Assembly (NCBI RefSeq): GCF_000224145.3
Contig: NW_004190406.2
Location: forward strand, 49,261-113,260
Direction: 5' to 3'
Origin: Ciona intestinalis
Lineage: Eukaryota > Chordata > Ascidiacea > Phlebobranchia > Cionidae
Length of the DNA stretch: 64,000 bases
The translations under genes and the position numbers were made by a program. This document shows, piece by piece, positions 39,401 to 47,300 of the stretch (the stretch's first letter is position 1; each line of letters begins with the position of its first letter). A model generated the notes under the pieces. The model was not told the DNA's origin. It did not search any database and saw only the letters and a list, made by a program, of their open reading frames with translations.

Positions 39401-39697
39401 TGGGAAAGATGTGTTTACTAGTATTTTATATATTTATAAAGGTATTTTCAGTATTTAAGTAATTTGTTTTTAACTTATTACCAATTTAAAAGGTTTCTTT
39501 GTGTATTTTTTTCAAAATTTTAAACTTAATAAGAGCGCCCAATTGTGAAAAGAAGAGAGTGATATTCGGATAATAAGTCGCAACTCAAAACAATACTAAT
39601 TTATTAAACTTAATAAACTATGTGCAAGTAAGAAATTACCGTGTGCAAGTAACTGCTCCTTTATTTCTTCTTTTGTCATATCATCCGGGTGTGGCAT
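15322..39697 (-). CDS. TMPO: LAP2/thymopoietin-like LEM-domain inner nuclear membrane protein
   Basis: Ten exons were found on the minus strand, 5' to 3': 39697-39640, 36209-36070, 35061-34956, 33468-33376, 33257-33190, [missing linker], 19691-19611, 19543-19166, 18753-18687, 17577-17518, 15423-15322. All have GT-AG junctions with compatible phases except across the missing link: exon 5 ends in phase 0 while exon 19691 needs two leading bases. Residues about 1-47 match the LEM-like fold unique to LAP2 (EEIKEQLLAHG, VSLPHG, TYVKLY). Residues about 75-113 are a LEM domain (LTNEEISIKL, GPIG, PSTRNVYLKKLEK), known to bind BAF. The C-terminus has MPVWLQ, a membrane helix (VLVASIIAGFIYLVF) and a short tail, as in LAP2-beta and emerin. 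Role by family: anchors chromatin and lamins at the inner nuclear membrane. A large intron hosts several transposons. The combined LEM-like plus LEM plus anchor layout argues for LAP2 rather than emerin. Confidence 0.85.
15424..17517. other. LAP2 intron with MITE remnants
   Basis: AT-rich intron. About 16500-16725 is a copy of the GGCATACCAAC-type MITE (ends TTCGTTGGTATGTCCCTTTT). 15900-16010 shares 'AGTACCTTGCTGCTG' with the 56.7-57.7 kb element family, and 17245-17265 has its end-like TACCCCACTTCACTATA. Confidence 0.5.
17518..17577 (-). CDS. TMPO: TMPO-like exon before the anchor
   Basis: 60 bp, phase 0 on both sides. Encodes DLVRDDKIKQEHHWMPVWLQ; the 'PVW' just before the helix is the LAP2/emerin hallmark. 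Confidence 0.85.
17578..18686. other. LAP2 intron
   Basis: Holds a 194-codon minus-strand open frame (17884-18468) without recognisable family features and with repeated AGGGTTGCAAACCG phrases. No other coding signal is seen. A retained-intron isoform cannot be excluded. Confidence 0.4.
18687..18753 (-). CDS. TMPO: TMPO-like exon, RRPL segment
   Basis: 67 bp. The first base completes an Arg codon from the previous exon, then SSATTRRPLHPCGDAKKM is read and it ends in phase 0. The basic RRPL block resembles the 'RRP' segment of vertebrate LAP2-beta before its anchor. Confidence 0.75.
19166..19543 (-). CDS. TMPO: TMPO-like central exon (nucleoplasmic linker)
   Basis: 378 bp with acceptor ttatgtag and donor GTATGT; phases fit both neighbours. 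Encodes a low-complexity Ser/Thr/Asn-rich linker (SNLAQQPLQMKHFSLHSL ... LLSTARIERIR), with no recognised domain. LAP2 linkers are poorly conserved, so assignment rests on splicing phase. Confidence 0.7.
19611..19691 (-). CDS. TMPO: TMPO-like linker exon
   Basis: 81 bp, starts after tttttag and ends at GTATGT. Reads NINHEDIQPGVSEKTTF, then LSQPPNTHDA. It starts with the third base of a codon, so an upstream exon ending in phase 2 must exist; it was not found between 19692 and 33189. Confidence 0.65.
19744..20962. mobile_element. hAT non-autonomous element, GAGC-rich ends, copy 1
   Basis: Begins TAGGGATGTGCCGAGCC and ends GCACATCCCTA, flanked on both sides by the 8-bp target duplication CAAGTTAG (19736-19743 and 20963-20970). 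The subterminal regions are rich in GCTCGG/CCGAGC and partly self-complementary. An 8-bp duplication and long imperfect TIRs indicate the hAT superfamily. No transposase is seen; 50 N lie within. It sits in the LAP2 intron, 52 bp upstream of the exon at 19611-19691. Confidence 0.88.
20259..20308. other. assembly gap (50 N)
   Basis: Run of N inside hAT copy 1. Confidence 0.99.
21128..21330. repeat. GGCATACCAAC-type MITE, copy
   Basis: Starts AGAAAGGGACATTCCAACG and contains AGATGCTCAAATGTGACCTA and ATGCATGGAATTTCGC. These are the inverse of phrases in the copies at 16500, 32815 and 54600. Ends imperfect. Confidence 0.6.
21331..22100. other. LAP2 intron, unassigned
   Basis: 21723-21950 is GC-richer than its surroundings and open on the minus strand, but no family is recognised. 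It contains GGTGACGTCTC, a CRE-like site of unknown meaning. Confidence 0.3.
22110..22340. repeat. dispersed repeat, inverse of 50690-50930
   Basis: Contains ATGACGTCATAATTATGACG and GTGCATCGCACGTTACGGTT, found in reverse complement near 50870-50800. Confidence 0.7.
22770..23090. repeat. MITE family copy (GACGCAAATAATC type)
   Basis: Contains TATGACGCAAATAATCAACG, then GTGTGAATTGCAATTATGTC, and TTGCCAGGTTAAACAATCGC: a degenerate internal tandem pattern of about 35 bp shared with at least seven other places in the window. Confidence 0.75.
23340..23665. repeat. duplicated flank of piggyBac copy 1
   Basis: Nearly identical to 28602-28925, the flank of piggyBac copy 2. Ends in the MITE phrase ACACTGCTGTGTATTTAA, whose TTAA is the insertion target. 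Confidence 0.9.
24048..24097. other. assembly gap (50 N)
   Basis: Run of N between the two partial 5' ends of piggyBac copy 1. Confidence 0.99.
24247..24538. repeat. 146-bp tandem duplication
   Basis: 24247-24392 and 24393-24538 are essentially identical, starting GGTGGGCTATTTTGTGTGG and ending GAGATAAACCGCTG. Absent from copy 2. Confidence 0.9.
25118..27007 (+). pseudogene. piggyBac transposase, copy 1, inactivated
   Basis: Likely start ATG at 25118 (MFTVRTFSVEEAA), an acidic Ser-rich N-terminus, then the DDE core and a Cys-rich C-terminal domain (CQCCNKQTMTLCKKC, CALDCFERYH). Against copy 2 it has a 25-bp frameshifting deletion near 25620, an 18-bp in-frame deletion near 25852, and a tandem duplication of about 72 bp around 26592-26735 that ends the frame. 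First catalytic Asp in LSLDEMTIAYK; third in YNRHMGGVDRMDQ. The second Asp position reads IYMNSYYTNPYL, so Asn replaces Asp. Unlike copy 2 it keeps the A-run near 26235 in frame. Confidence 0.9.
27653..28452 (+). pseudogene. P-element/THAP9-like transposase, spliced relic
   Basis: Four exon-like blocks with GT-AG borders: 27653-27881, 27938-28053, 28107-28208, 28278-28452. They encode RRYHPDIIRWAIELYSRSPA and AYNYIRSSQVLT; GISQIGVEELERAVKNAGDS; INEKLVIKHGKLVGFVDFG; and VVADGAPLTQSFLTG. The order and motifs (RY.P.II..A..LYS.SP.AY, GFVD.G, DGA) fit the RNase-H-like core of P/THAP9 transposases. One base is out of frame near 27853, and another near 28373 creates TGA. The N-terminal THAP part is cut off at the piggyBac junction (27520), and the 3' part runs into a gap. 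A domesticated gene is less likely, given the frameshifts. Confidence 0.75.
28477..28601. other. assembly gap (125 N)
   Basis: Run of N between the P-like relic and the duplicated flank of piggyBac copy 2. Confidence 0.99.
28930..31810 (+). mobile_element. piggyBac element copy 2, complete ends
   Basis: 2.88 kb, bounded by TTAA at 28926-28929 and 31811-31814, with the same terminal inverted motif as copy 1. Both flanks are the same MITE (ACACTGCTGTGTAT | TTAA | GATGTTTTCTTC), compare 49861-49885. This is therefore a clean insertion into a MITE. Confidence 0.93.
29418..31279 (+). pseudogene. piggyBac transposase, copy 2, one frameshift
   Basis: Start ATG 29418. The first frame runs to 30599, then one A is lost near 30577 (CTCAAACAGG here, CTCAAAACAGG in copy 1), and the frame resumes in 30617-31279. 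Total length would be near 620 residues, normal for the family. LSLDEMTIAYKGG carries the first Asp and MGGVDRMDQ the third; the second is Asn in YMNSYYTN. The C-terminal zinc-ribbon-like CRD is intact. piggyBac enzymes cut and paste DNA at TTAA. Confidence 0.92.
31815..32140. repeat. MITE family copy (right flank of piggyBac 2)
   Basis: Continues the MITE split by piggyBac copy 2: GATGTTTTCTTCAACCAAGC, TTTGACCTGGCAATTGATTA, ACGACATAATAGCAATTCAC. The 3' end reads GGAAACCACTGTAG near 32102-32115. Confidence 0.75.
32660..32720. repeat. fragment of the TACCCTG-type repeat
   Basis: AGGTAGGCCGGCCTACCCTG followed by GGTTCGGCGCCAGTG resembles ends seen near 48420, 62290 and 63415. Confidence 0.4.
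32815..33020. repeat. GGCATACCAAC-type MITE copy
   Basis: Shares CCCATGCATTGCAGCACAGC, TTTGGGCATCTCTATACAC and the end TTCGTTGGTATGCCCCTTTA with the copies at 16500, 21128 and 54600. Confidence 0.65.
33190..33257 (-). CDS. TMPO: TMPO-like exon 5
   Basis: 68 bp, acceptor ttgcag, donor GTTAAT. Two leading bases complete Asp, then VENEVIVVKATLNRNRHTSS and QP. Ends in phase 0. It is the last exon before the 13.5-kb transposon-filled intron. Confidence 0.8.
33376..33468 (-). CDS. TMPO: TMPO-like exon 4: second half of the LEM domain
   Basis: 93 bp. Encodes STRNVYLKKLEKFMSEKRKD, then an acidic SDDEE. 'STR..Y.KKL' is the second helix of LEM domains, which bind BAF. Donor GTAAGA. Confidence 0.88.
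33504..33680. repeat. hAT GAGC-family fragment, copy 3
   Basis: Starts TAGGAATGTGCCAAGCCC, then AAGCTCGGTTGAAAAATGGG; collinear with the first 190 bp of copy 1 (19744). It is truncated, with no right end. Confidence 0.7.
34280..34450. repeat. decayed MITE family copy
   Basis: Weak but ordered matches: CAATTGCTATTATGAAGTAA and CGTTATTATGACGCTGATAA. The oldest-looking copy in the window. Confidence 0.45.
34956..35061 (-). CDS. TMPO: TMPO-like exon 3: first half of the LEM domain
   Basis: 106 bp, acceptor ttatgttgcag, donor GTATGT. Encodes KTYPKEWEITNIEQL, then TNEEISIKLRFFGMVPGPIG. The split 'PGPIG | PSTR' joins exon 4 exactly within the LEM signature. Confidence 0.88.
35550..36060 (+). repeat. 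AGTAAAGTRGGG-type element, truncated copy
   Basis: Starts AGTAAAGTAGGG near 35551 and is the inverse of 56940-57655, including GCCAAAAAATCATTTTATCG (one side with extra GC) and ACCTTGCTGCTGGTATATT. It stops about 10 bp from the exon 2 donor. Confidence 0.7.
36070..36209 (-). CDS. TMPO: TMPO-like exon 2: LEM-like domain
   Basis: 140 bp. Completes Gly, then VSLPHGNAHKATYVKLYNMH and an acidic SSDDEALDNLYSKKVNIK. 'V.LP.G....YV.LY..H' is the pattern of the LAP2-specific LEM-like fold, which binds DNA in vertebrate LAP2. Confidence 0.85.
36648..38938 (+). pseudogene. hAT-like transposase with BED-like finger, broken
   Basis: Sits antisense in LAP2 intron 1. N-terminal block (36648-36929): a C2H2 BED-like finger, CLQCKKTISRGNPASTKRHV then DSAHR. 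Further blocks are spread over all three frames (36941-37417, 37375-37638, 37664-37948, 37818-38138, 38045-38581, 38714-38938), such as WDTTHWMDCALVAVKNKDCK and RLIRRSNKFNVMFGRGKGAA. The overall pattern, a finger then a 'WD.TH' block and a long helical region, resembles hAT or KIAA1586-like transposases. At least five frameshifts or stops. No terminal repeats or target duplication were recognised, so the element limits are unknown. Confidence 0.6.
39118..39200. repeat. small foldback, hAT-like GCAGCC...GGAGACT end
   Basis: GCAGCCATACTCTGGAGACT and its imperfect inverse GAGTCTCCAGGGCTGG face each other across about 40 bp. The same terminus is seen at 51847 and, inverted, at 53740. Confidence 0.5.
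39640..39697 (-). CDS. TMPO: TMPO-like exon 1 with start codon
   Basis: ATG at 39697-39695, 58 bp, donor GTAATT. Encodes MPHPDDMTKEEIKEQLLAH plus the first base of Gly. 'L.K.KLK.EL..N' in vertebrate LAP2 aligns with MTKEEIKEQLLAHG. The start is the first Met, with AT-rich sequence upstream. Confidence 0.82.
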
Positions 39698-41253
39698 ATT
39701 TACAAACACAAAATAAACTATTATATATTAACAAATAATCGGTAACTAATCTAAGTATAATTTTTCACACTTTGGTGCATTTCAGAACTAAATGGATGAG
39801 CTCTTAAATACGATAATACTTTAATCAAGCGTCCACGATTTAAGCAAATTAAAAATTTCGTTATGCCGTGTAATTTAATTTGCTAATTACTTAAAATATG
39901 CTGCATTTCGATTGTGAGGGGTAAACCATTAAAGTAAAATCAAGTTGTGCCAATTTCTTATCCGCGTTTAATTGGTTAGCTGACAGGCACGTGACAATAT
40001 TAAACCATAGAGAACTAATATTATATTACACAGAAATAAAAAAGAGTAGAACGCGCAACTTTTCAAAACCGTGATATATTCTTTTTGGTTCCCACTTTAA
40101 CCCTGTACGCCAAATCCGGTACAAGTCATTTCGCCACTTATTTTAATTGTCGCTCGCATGCCTTCTGCAAAAATGTGTTGCAGAAAGTTTAGAATACGTT
40201 CGTATTACAGGAGGAGTTGGTTTTTATAATAAGTAACATTTTACTTGTGGGAGGGTACGTGTTGTGCAAAAATTAACATTTTACTTGTGTGGGGTTATGT
40301 GTTGTGCAAAAATTAACATTTTACTTGTGTGGGGTTATTTTTCTGTGGATTAAACCATATTGTTAAGATGTCTATGATTAAACCAATCTGATTACAGGTA
40401 GAACACGAGAGCATAGCTTTAAAGATTACGCAATTTTTTAAGTCAACGTAATTTTAATTAAGCCCCGTGTTACCACAGTTGACCAAGAGGTTTTTGCTCG
40501 TCATTTGTGAATAATGCCCACTATCGTTCAAACCAGAGTCACTCTGGTTCACACAATACCAATTTTTCATAGAAAAATATACTGTATCGGTAACATATTA
40601 AAAACTATAGTAGTAGAGCAAGAAAAAAATGTTTAAAACTGATTTGCAAAGCGCACAGTATCATTTCGTGTTATTTACCTGTATTTATAATAAATACCGT
40701 ACACTTATTAATTAAAACTAACAATGATTTTAAATTGCCCCGTCTTACCCTGCGTTTTCAAATTCTTAAAATTACACCTATTGTGCAAGTCGCTCTTCAG
40801 AAGTATTAAGTTTTTGTTAATAGTACTAATTCGTGGTATCACCCCAAAACCGCCATCTATTTTGAATCAGAAATATTGAGCAATATGTGTTTTAAGCGTC
40901 CTGAAGCAACTATTGAATGTACATTTTGTTAAAGAAACTAATTATAACTTTGCCTTTTGACATAATACGTGACTGACTTGTCAAACAAACAATCTTTAAA
41001 TCTGACAATTTGCATGGTTAATATGTACTTTTAACATAAAAATTGCTGAAAATGCGTTTCTAAAACTTACTGCTTCAGGTATCAATCAAAAATTAGTAAA
41101 AAAATAAAAGAGCACACAAATGAAGTTAATGACAGTATTATTATATATACATGTTAGGGCAGCTTAAAATCAATAGACAGTTTAAAAGCAAATACTACAG
41201 CAAAGTTCAATGCAACAAATGTACAGTTTTAAACAAAACATACTTTTACGAAT
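39698..41253. other. intergenic, LAP2 upstream and kinesin 3' side
   Basis: About 1.55 kb between two genes on the same strand. Contains a repeat shared with 13830 (40025-40180) and a 40-bp tandem repeat (40235-40340). It must hold the LAP2 promoter, but no TATA or other element could be assigned. Confidence 0.5.
40235..40340. repeat. 40-bp tandem repeat, about 2.6 copies
   Basis: AACATTTTACTTGTG recurs at 40235, 40275 and 40315, with GGTTATGTGTTGTGCAAAAA between. Confidence 0.85.
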
Positions 41254-41361
41254 TTAAATTATGTTAATGTTTTGAGAAGCACGAAGTGGTATTCTTGTAT
41301 TTGGTTGATTATTAGTTGAATGATTTCCACTTTTCTTTGCAGATCTTGTAGGCTTACTTTT
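41254..41361 (-). CDS. KIF11: KIF11 exon 24: C-terminus
   Basis: 108 bp with stop TAA at 41254-41256. A basic tail, [19 protein letters not shown], then [13 protein letters not shown]. Confidence 0.85.
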   Translation of the reverse strand, partial: KSKPTRSAKKSGNHSTNNQPNTRIPLRASQNINII

Positions 41362-44300
41362 CTAAAAAAAACAAAATTTAGTCCTTTAGACTATCGTTCC
41401 CAGGAAGTTCTTTTTTACAATGAGTGTAAAACTTTTTTTTTTTTTTAAAACATTTGAAGTATTTTGTTTACTCTTTCTGCTCTTGGATTGGAAAGTGTAA
41501 ACTAGTAATATGATATAAAACATAAGTAGAAAAGCAATACATTATACACACCGGCTACATTTTAATTTAAAGGTTACCTTAAAAAATGGAATTCCCCCAA
41601 CATCTGGAATTGTTATACTTTGATTTAAAATTGGATCCGAATTTTCGCTCATTGCATCTTCACTCTGTAGTTAATGTGGTTTCATGTTATATCAATGACA
41701 AAAATATATAGTTAAACATTTAAACAATTGGTTTGAAACTCTTCCATATTATGGTTGTCCCGAGTTGTTAAAATACCAGTTATGTAATATAATATTATTA
41801 TAATAAATCTTTATGGTGACCTCTACATCAAAATCATCTTCAACAAGTTCATCCATCTCATCGTGAACCTCATGATCATCATGATGAGATTCATCATCAT
41901 CATCTAATAATAATCGTTGCAAAACATCTTTTTCACACAGAGGGGTTACGATAGAACGAGGGTATTCATATTTCTTCCTTGCCGGTGTTTCCCCTGAATA
42001 ATTTCAGCCTAATTAATATAGTACTAGTAATCACAGGGCACAGATATACAACTGATGTAACATAGTGACCACTAACTGGTGGTTTATAAATAAAAACTTA
42101 TAAAAATAAAAAAGTTCTCCTCAAAGATAAATGCCAGGAACCCATACACGGGGGCAAGGTGTTTAAAACCATTGCAATATCGATCATTGGGACACCTGCG
42201 TATGACTCTTGTTGTTCTGCCAAGAATAATTAAGCAGTCACCAATAAGGCACCTGTTGGCTGGATCGGTTTCATGTTGCATTGAAACTCATCAAGATGAG
42301 ACATCATTGATTCTGAACTTGATGCAAGTTTTATGCCATCTTCATGAATGATAAGATTTGAATCAGTGAGACGTTGAAATGTTTCATCAACATTAGATGA
42401 CAAATTGTTAATTTGAGTAACTATTGACTCATTTACAGATTCTTGAAATTCAGACGAAACTTTTTTTGTTGCCTGCAAAATATTTTTTGTGATTATTTGA
42501 ACAAAATAAATTATAAAAAATTTGAACAAAATAAAAAGACAGTTTTCAGAATTGCATTGGTTTTATAGTTGAATTTATTTTAACCTTCACTTGTTCAAGT
42601 CCTTCTTCCAATCCAGTCTTCCACTCTGCTTGCAACTCTTCTTGACACTGGAGGACACAGACAACATTCTCACTTGATTCATCCACTGCTTGATGAAGGT
42701 TGCTTTCCACAAGGTCCATTATTTGATTGCTGTTGGTTGTGTATTCTTTAATTGCACTGCTGATCTACAAATAAATTGACAATGCTTCGCTTATTTATGA
42801 TCCTGTAGCAGTGCAACTTGATGTATTATATAGGTGTAATGTTGCAACCCTACGTTGGGCAGCTTCATGTACCTTGTGTCCACTTATAAAAAGTAAATAT
42901 GCAACATTCATTCTTAGTTACTAAACAATTTAGACAATTTATTTGTGACCACTGGGTTGAAGCAATCTCTACTAGTTGTCTTGCCCAAGCACATGTAGGA
43001 AGGACGCGATTGTTGTTGAATCTCAGTCACCTATTCACCCTAACATGCCAATTAAATGGATTTTCTGGATTTTCTTGTTTGTGTACACCATTGCCTTTTC
43101 CCCAGTTCTAAACTATTTGTTCCTTACATGGCAATCTCATTTTAGTTTTACTTAATAACTTATATGGACGTTGGTGTGAACTTTCTGTTGTGAACAGAAT
43201 TCCCTTTCATAGCCACAAACTTCCAAGTAAACTTCGTATATGTACTTGTTTATTTAGTTTTTTAATTTTTCCAATTAGTTGTCGCAATCGTAAATACAAC
43301 TTTTTTTCAAGTGCAGAATTAAGTTTCAGACCTGGTATTCTACAAATCAGCATTATAATCACTATATATATTTAGAAGTAAGATGGTGACCTGTGCTTCT
43401 GCTTTGTTTGTTAATTGAACCACTTGTTGTTCATTATTATCCATCTGTTGATGCGCACAGAGTGCGTTCTCCTCAACATCTCGTACAGCATGTTTGATCA
43501 CTGCGCGTTTACTCTCAAGTTTTGTGAAAATACTGCTCATGTTTCTGTTCACCTTAACAAAAACATTATAAAACATTTTTTAAATAAAGTAATTTATTGA
43601 AATGGGGGAAACTTTATGAGTCACCTAGGTTTTGTATCGCACGTATTCCTTCTTTTGTATGACTGCAAATTTGGACAACCTAATAATAACTACTGTGGAT
43701 AATTGCTGTTAAGTGCCTTGCTCAAGGACACATATTAATTGGAGTAATAAGTTTTTAACTTTAAAAAATTATTTAGGTACCGGCAACCACTTACCCGCAG
43801 TGCTATGGTGGTGGTTTTGTTTAATAAACACAAAACTAATTAAACTAGGATAAAAAACAAACAATCTTACCATTTCAAACATTTCGTTTTTCATTGCTGT
43901 TAAATCATCCTATGATATTGACTGTGTAAGTTACATGTTGTTTTATAAATAGCTAATATTTTAACAAAACCTTTTGTTCTTCTATGAGTTGATCTGAAGC
44001 TTTATTAAAGACAGAAATATTCAAGTCAAGAGTTTTTTTGCTTGCTGCGTAAATTTGCTTACGTGCTTCACACTGCAATATAACATTGAAAAAATTAAAC
44101 AAAATTAAATAGCTCAATCATAATATAATAATAATAATACAATATTCACTACACTTGATTTTACATGATGTAAGATAAAATATTTGAAGAAAGGTAAATA
44201 AAAGAGATTTAACATTTAGGTTTCACAATAAACAAACAATTGAGTTTTAAAATAGAATTACAAGTTGTCGTTGTTGGTTAGAAGTAGATTCAACCAAATC

Positions 44301-47300
44301 AAACGTTTCCATGAGCTGTTTTGACTGAGTTTTAAATTCAAGCAATTTTTGCATCGAAGTTCGTAAAACAAGCAGCAAAGTTTCCTGAAACACAATTTGC
44401 TTTTAATCGTATATTTTAAAATCTTTCCACAAACAGCTCCTACACGCACTGCAAAATGGGAAACCACTTTTTAATTGCATTTTTTTATTTTAGAGAAGTT
44501 TTGTGGCAGTATTAGTATTAAGCTAAAGTGAATTGAGACACCTCAATAAATAAATGAAGCAACACCCACCTGATGTTGAGCAATGTCGATCATATTTTTT
44601 TCATATCCTTCATTAAGTTTTAATGACAAACCTTCATAAAGTTGCTGGAAATCCTACATCAACACAACATTGTAATAATAAGCATCACTAACTTATTAAA
44701 ATGCGGGGTGAACACACATACACCACCCATCATAGCTTATACACACGTCACTTCAACTCATGAAGGAGGAATAGCATTGTATATTTCGACAACCTACTTT
44801 TAAGCTTAAATTTTGCGAACAATTGTTTTGATGTCCTGTTCAGGCCGTCTTCATCAGGGGTAAAATGGCACTCAATCAAAGTTGAGCGTCATTTGAACAG
44901 CAGTTCAAAACGCTGATTGGCAAGTCTTGTCAGAAGAGTCAAGATTCAAGTATATACATACATATATATATATTGTGATTGTAAACAACATTAAGGTAAT
45001 TTATTTGTTCAGCATAACACAGCCATTTCCCCTCAGATGTTGCGATAAATTGAACAAAGTCAGCAAACAACTAACAGAAGGTAGTAATATTGTAAGTGAA
45101 TAATGTAATTACCTGAGACATAACCGACACAGCCTCGTCCCATTGACCAACTTGTCCTTTTATTGCTGAAATATTCTGTTTTTGCTGTTTCACGATATTA
45201 TCTGTATTGAGATAACATGTTTAATTATGCAAGATATATTTCAACAACTATTGATTTGTTTCTTACTTAATGCATCATGAACTTTCTCCATCGAGTTATT
45301 GTTTCTTTCCAACATAAGCATCGTGTCTGACTTAAGACGACTGATGTTGGCTTGCATGCTTAAATATAATAATGTTAATTAGAAAATAACAATCCTTGTC
45401 ACGGCCATTAAAATATCAGGAAGGGGGGGGGTGAGGTTCCAATTTTATTTTAATTTTTAAAGCACTGATCACAACAAAAATTAATCGAACATCGGGCCTT
45501 GTTGAAGAAAATTTAAAATTTTTGACAGCCAACTACAAATATGGATAACACAAACATAACAAGCAAGTAATTATTTCTCCGATTTACCAAGAATGTTGGA
45601 ACATTCTACATAGGTCTTATATCATAATTATATAATGGGTGAAACAATGAATACACAACACACTATAGAGTCGGTGCAAACCATATGATTCATCACATGA
45701 TATGAAACCTGGATAATTGATTATTTTGTTGACTTTATAATTCATAAAGATGCTTAGAAAATTATTTTTTGTTCTAAAAGAAAAGAAATAATGTGATGCA
45801 TATTACAATCATTGCTTACGTTTCAGTGAAGTTGGAAGTGGAATTAAGATTTTCATGATTAGTAGTTTCAACACGAACAACTTTATCGTGAACCTTTTCG
45901 ATTTCATTTGTCACATTTTCCGCTGTTATAAGAAGCTGTGCAAAAAAAGTTTTATCAGTAACCCGATCATGTGGCGCGTGCGTCGTGTAATGTTACCTTA
46001 GTAGCTTGGTCAGTTACTTTCACCCCATGCTTCATATAAGCGTCTTTCAAATGTGTTTGTTCAGCTAACTTCATTCTTGTCAGTGTAAGATCCTAGTAAG
46101 AATTCAAAATGAAACATTACTGATTTGCCTTGTTATTTGAAAAGCAAAAAAGTAACAGAAGAAACATAAAGTTACATCGTTTAAAATCTCATATTCTTGT
46201 TTTATTTCATTCAGTTCATTGGAAGAATTTTTAAAAAGAAATTTAAACTCATCCATTTCTTGAGTTCGTTGTTGAAGTGTTGATGTTAATTCTTTTATCT
46301 TTTCAACCATCTCTCTACAAAAACGACATACATGTTTGTCGTAAATAAAATACAAGCAATATTTAGGTAAGCTGGGTTGAGGTACATGATTGTAAAAGCG
46401 GTTGTATTCAGATTCTATTCATAAGACACTGCCCATGCCATTTAGGCGAGGATATTTTTATGACACAATTTGTTAGACTTGATTTCTGTCTGTTAGGTTT
46501 GATTGCACGAGATTCCTCTACTATTCAAGTTACTCATTTGGATCAAGTGTTTCCTATACTTGGTGTGTGATAATAAAGTCATTGGTAACTTCAAAGTACT
46601 TGTTCTTGTGGTTTGAAAAAGCCTAATAATCTTATTGAAAGAAAGATATCTGCTGTCTTTAATTTGTAACCATTTAAAATTAATATACTTAACTTACTCG
46701 TATTGTTTTGGATCTAGATAAATCCCATGTTTTTCACGAAGTGCATTCACTTCTCGTCGTAAACGATCAATTTCATCATCATATTCCTGAAGAATCATCA
46801 TTTTTGCAAATTATATTTTCTATTCTACAGCAGTTAATCTATGAAGAGGAAGCTTAACACACGGACGAGGAAGATTATGGGAAACATTGGATTGACTTGA
46901 ATTCTTAAAACCTCACGATTTATTACAAAATATTGAACCCCGACAATTGAATTCCATTCAAGAAGAACAATCATATTTTATATTTGGTTCTTTCTAACAA
47001 TATTCTGCTCTTTTATGTCTACTATTAAAACAGTTAATATTAAAAACTATTCCTAAATGTAAATTAAAACTAAACTTTACTTTGATCAGTGCACGCTTTG
47101 TTAGCTTCTGATTAACCCTGGGTTTGTTGTTAATGTTCTTAGCACGACACGCATAATCAAGTGTACTTAATGTTTCCTCAACATTATCACTGCCGGGGGA
47201 AATTGTAGCAATTATTGAAGTTTTCGTTGCTCCACCGAGTGAATCTTGCAATAAACGTGTCAGTTTGCTTTCCCTGTTAAAATAAAAAAGGAATATTTAC

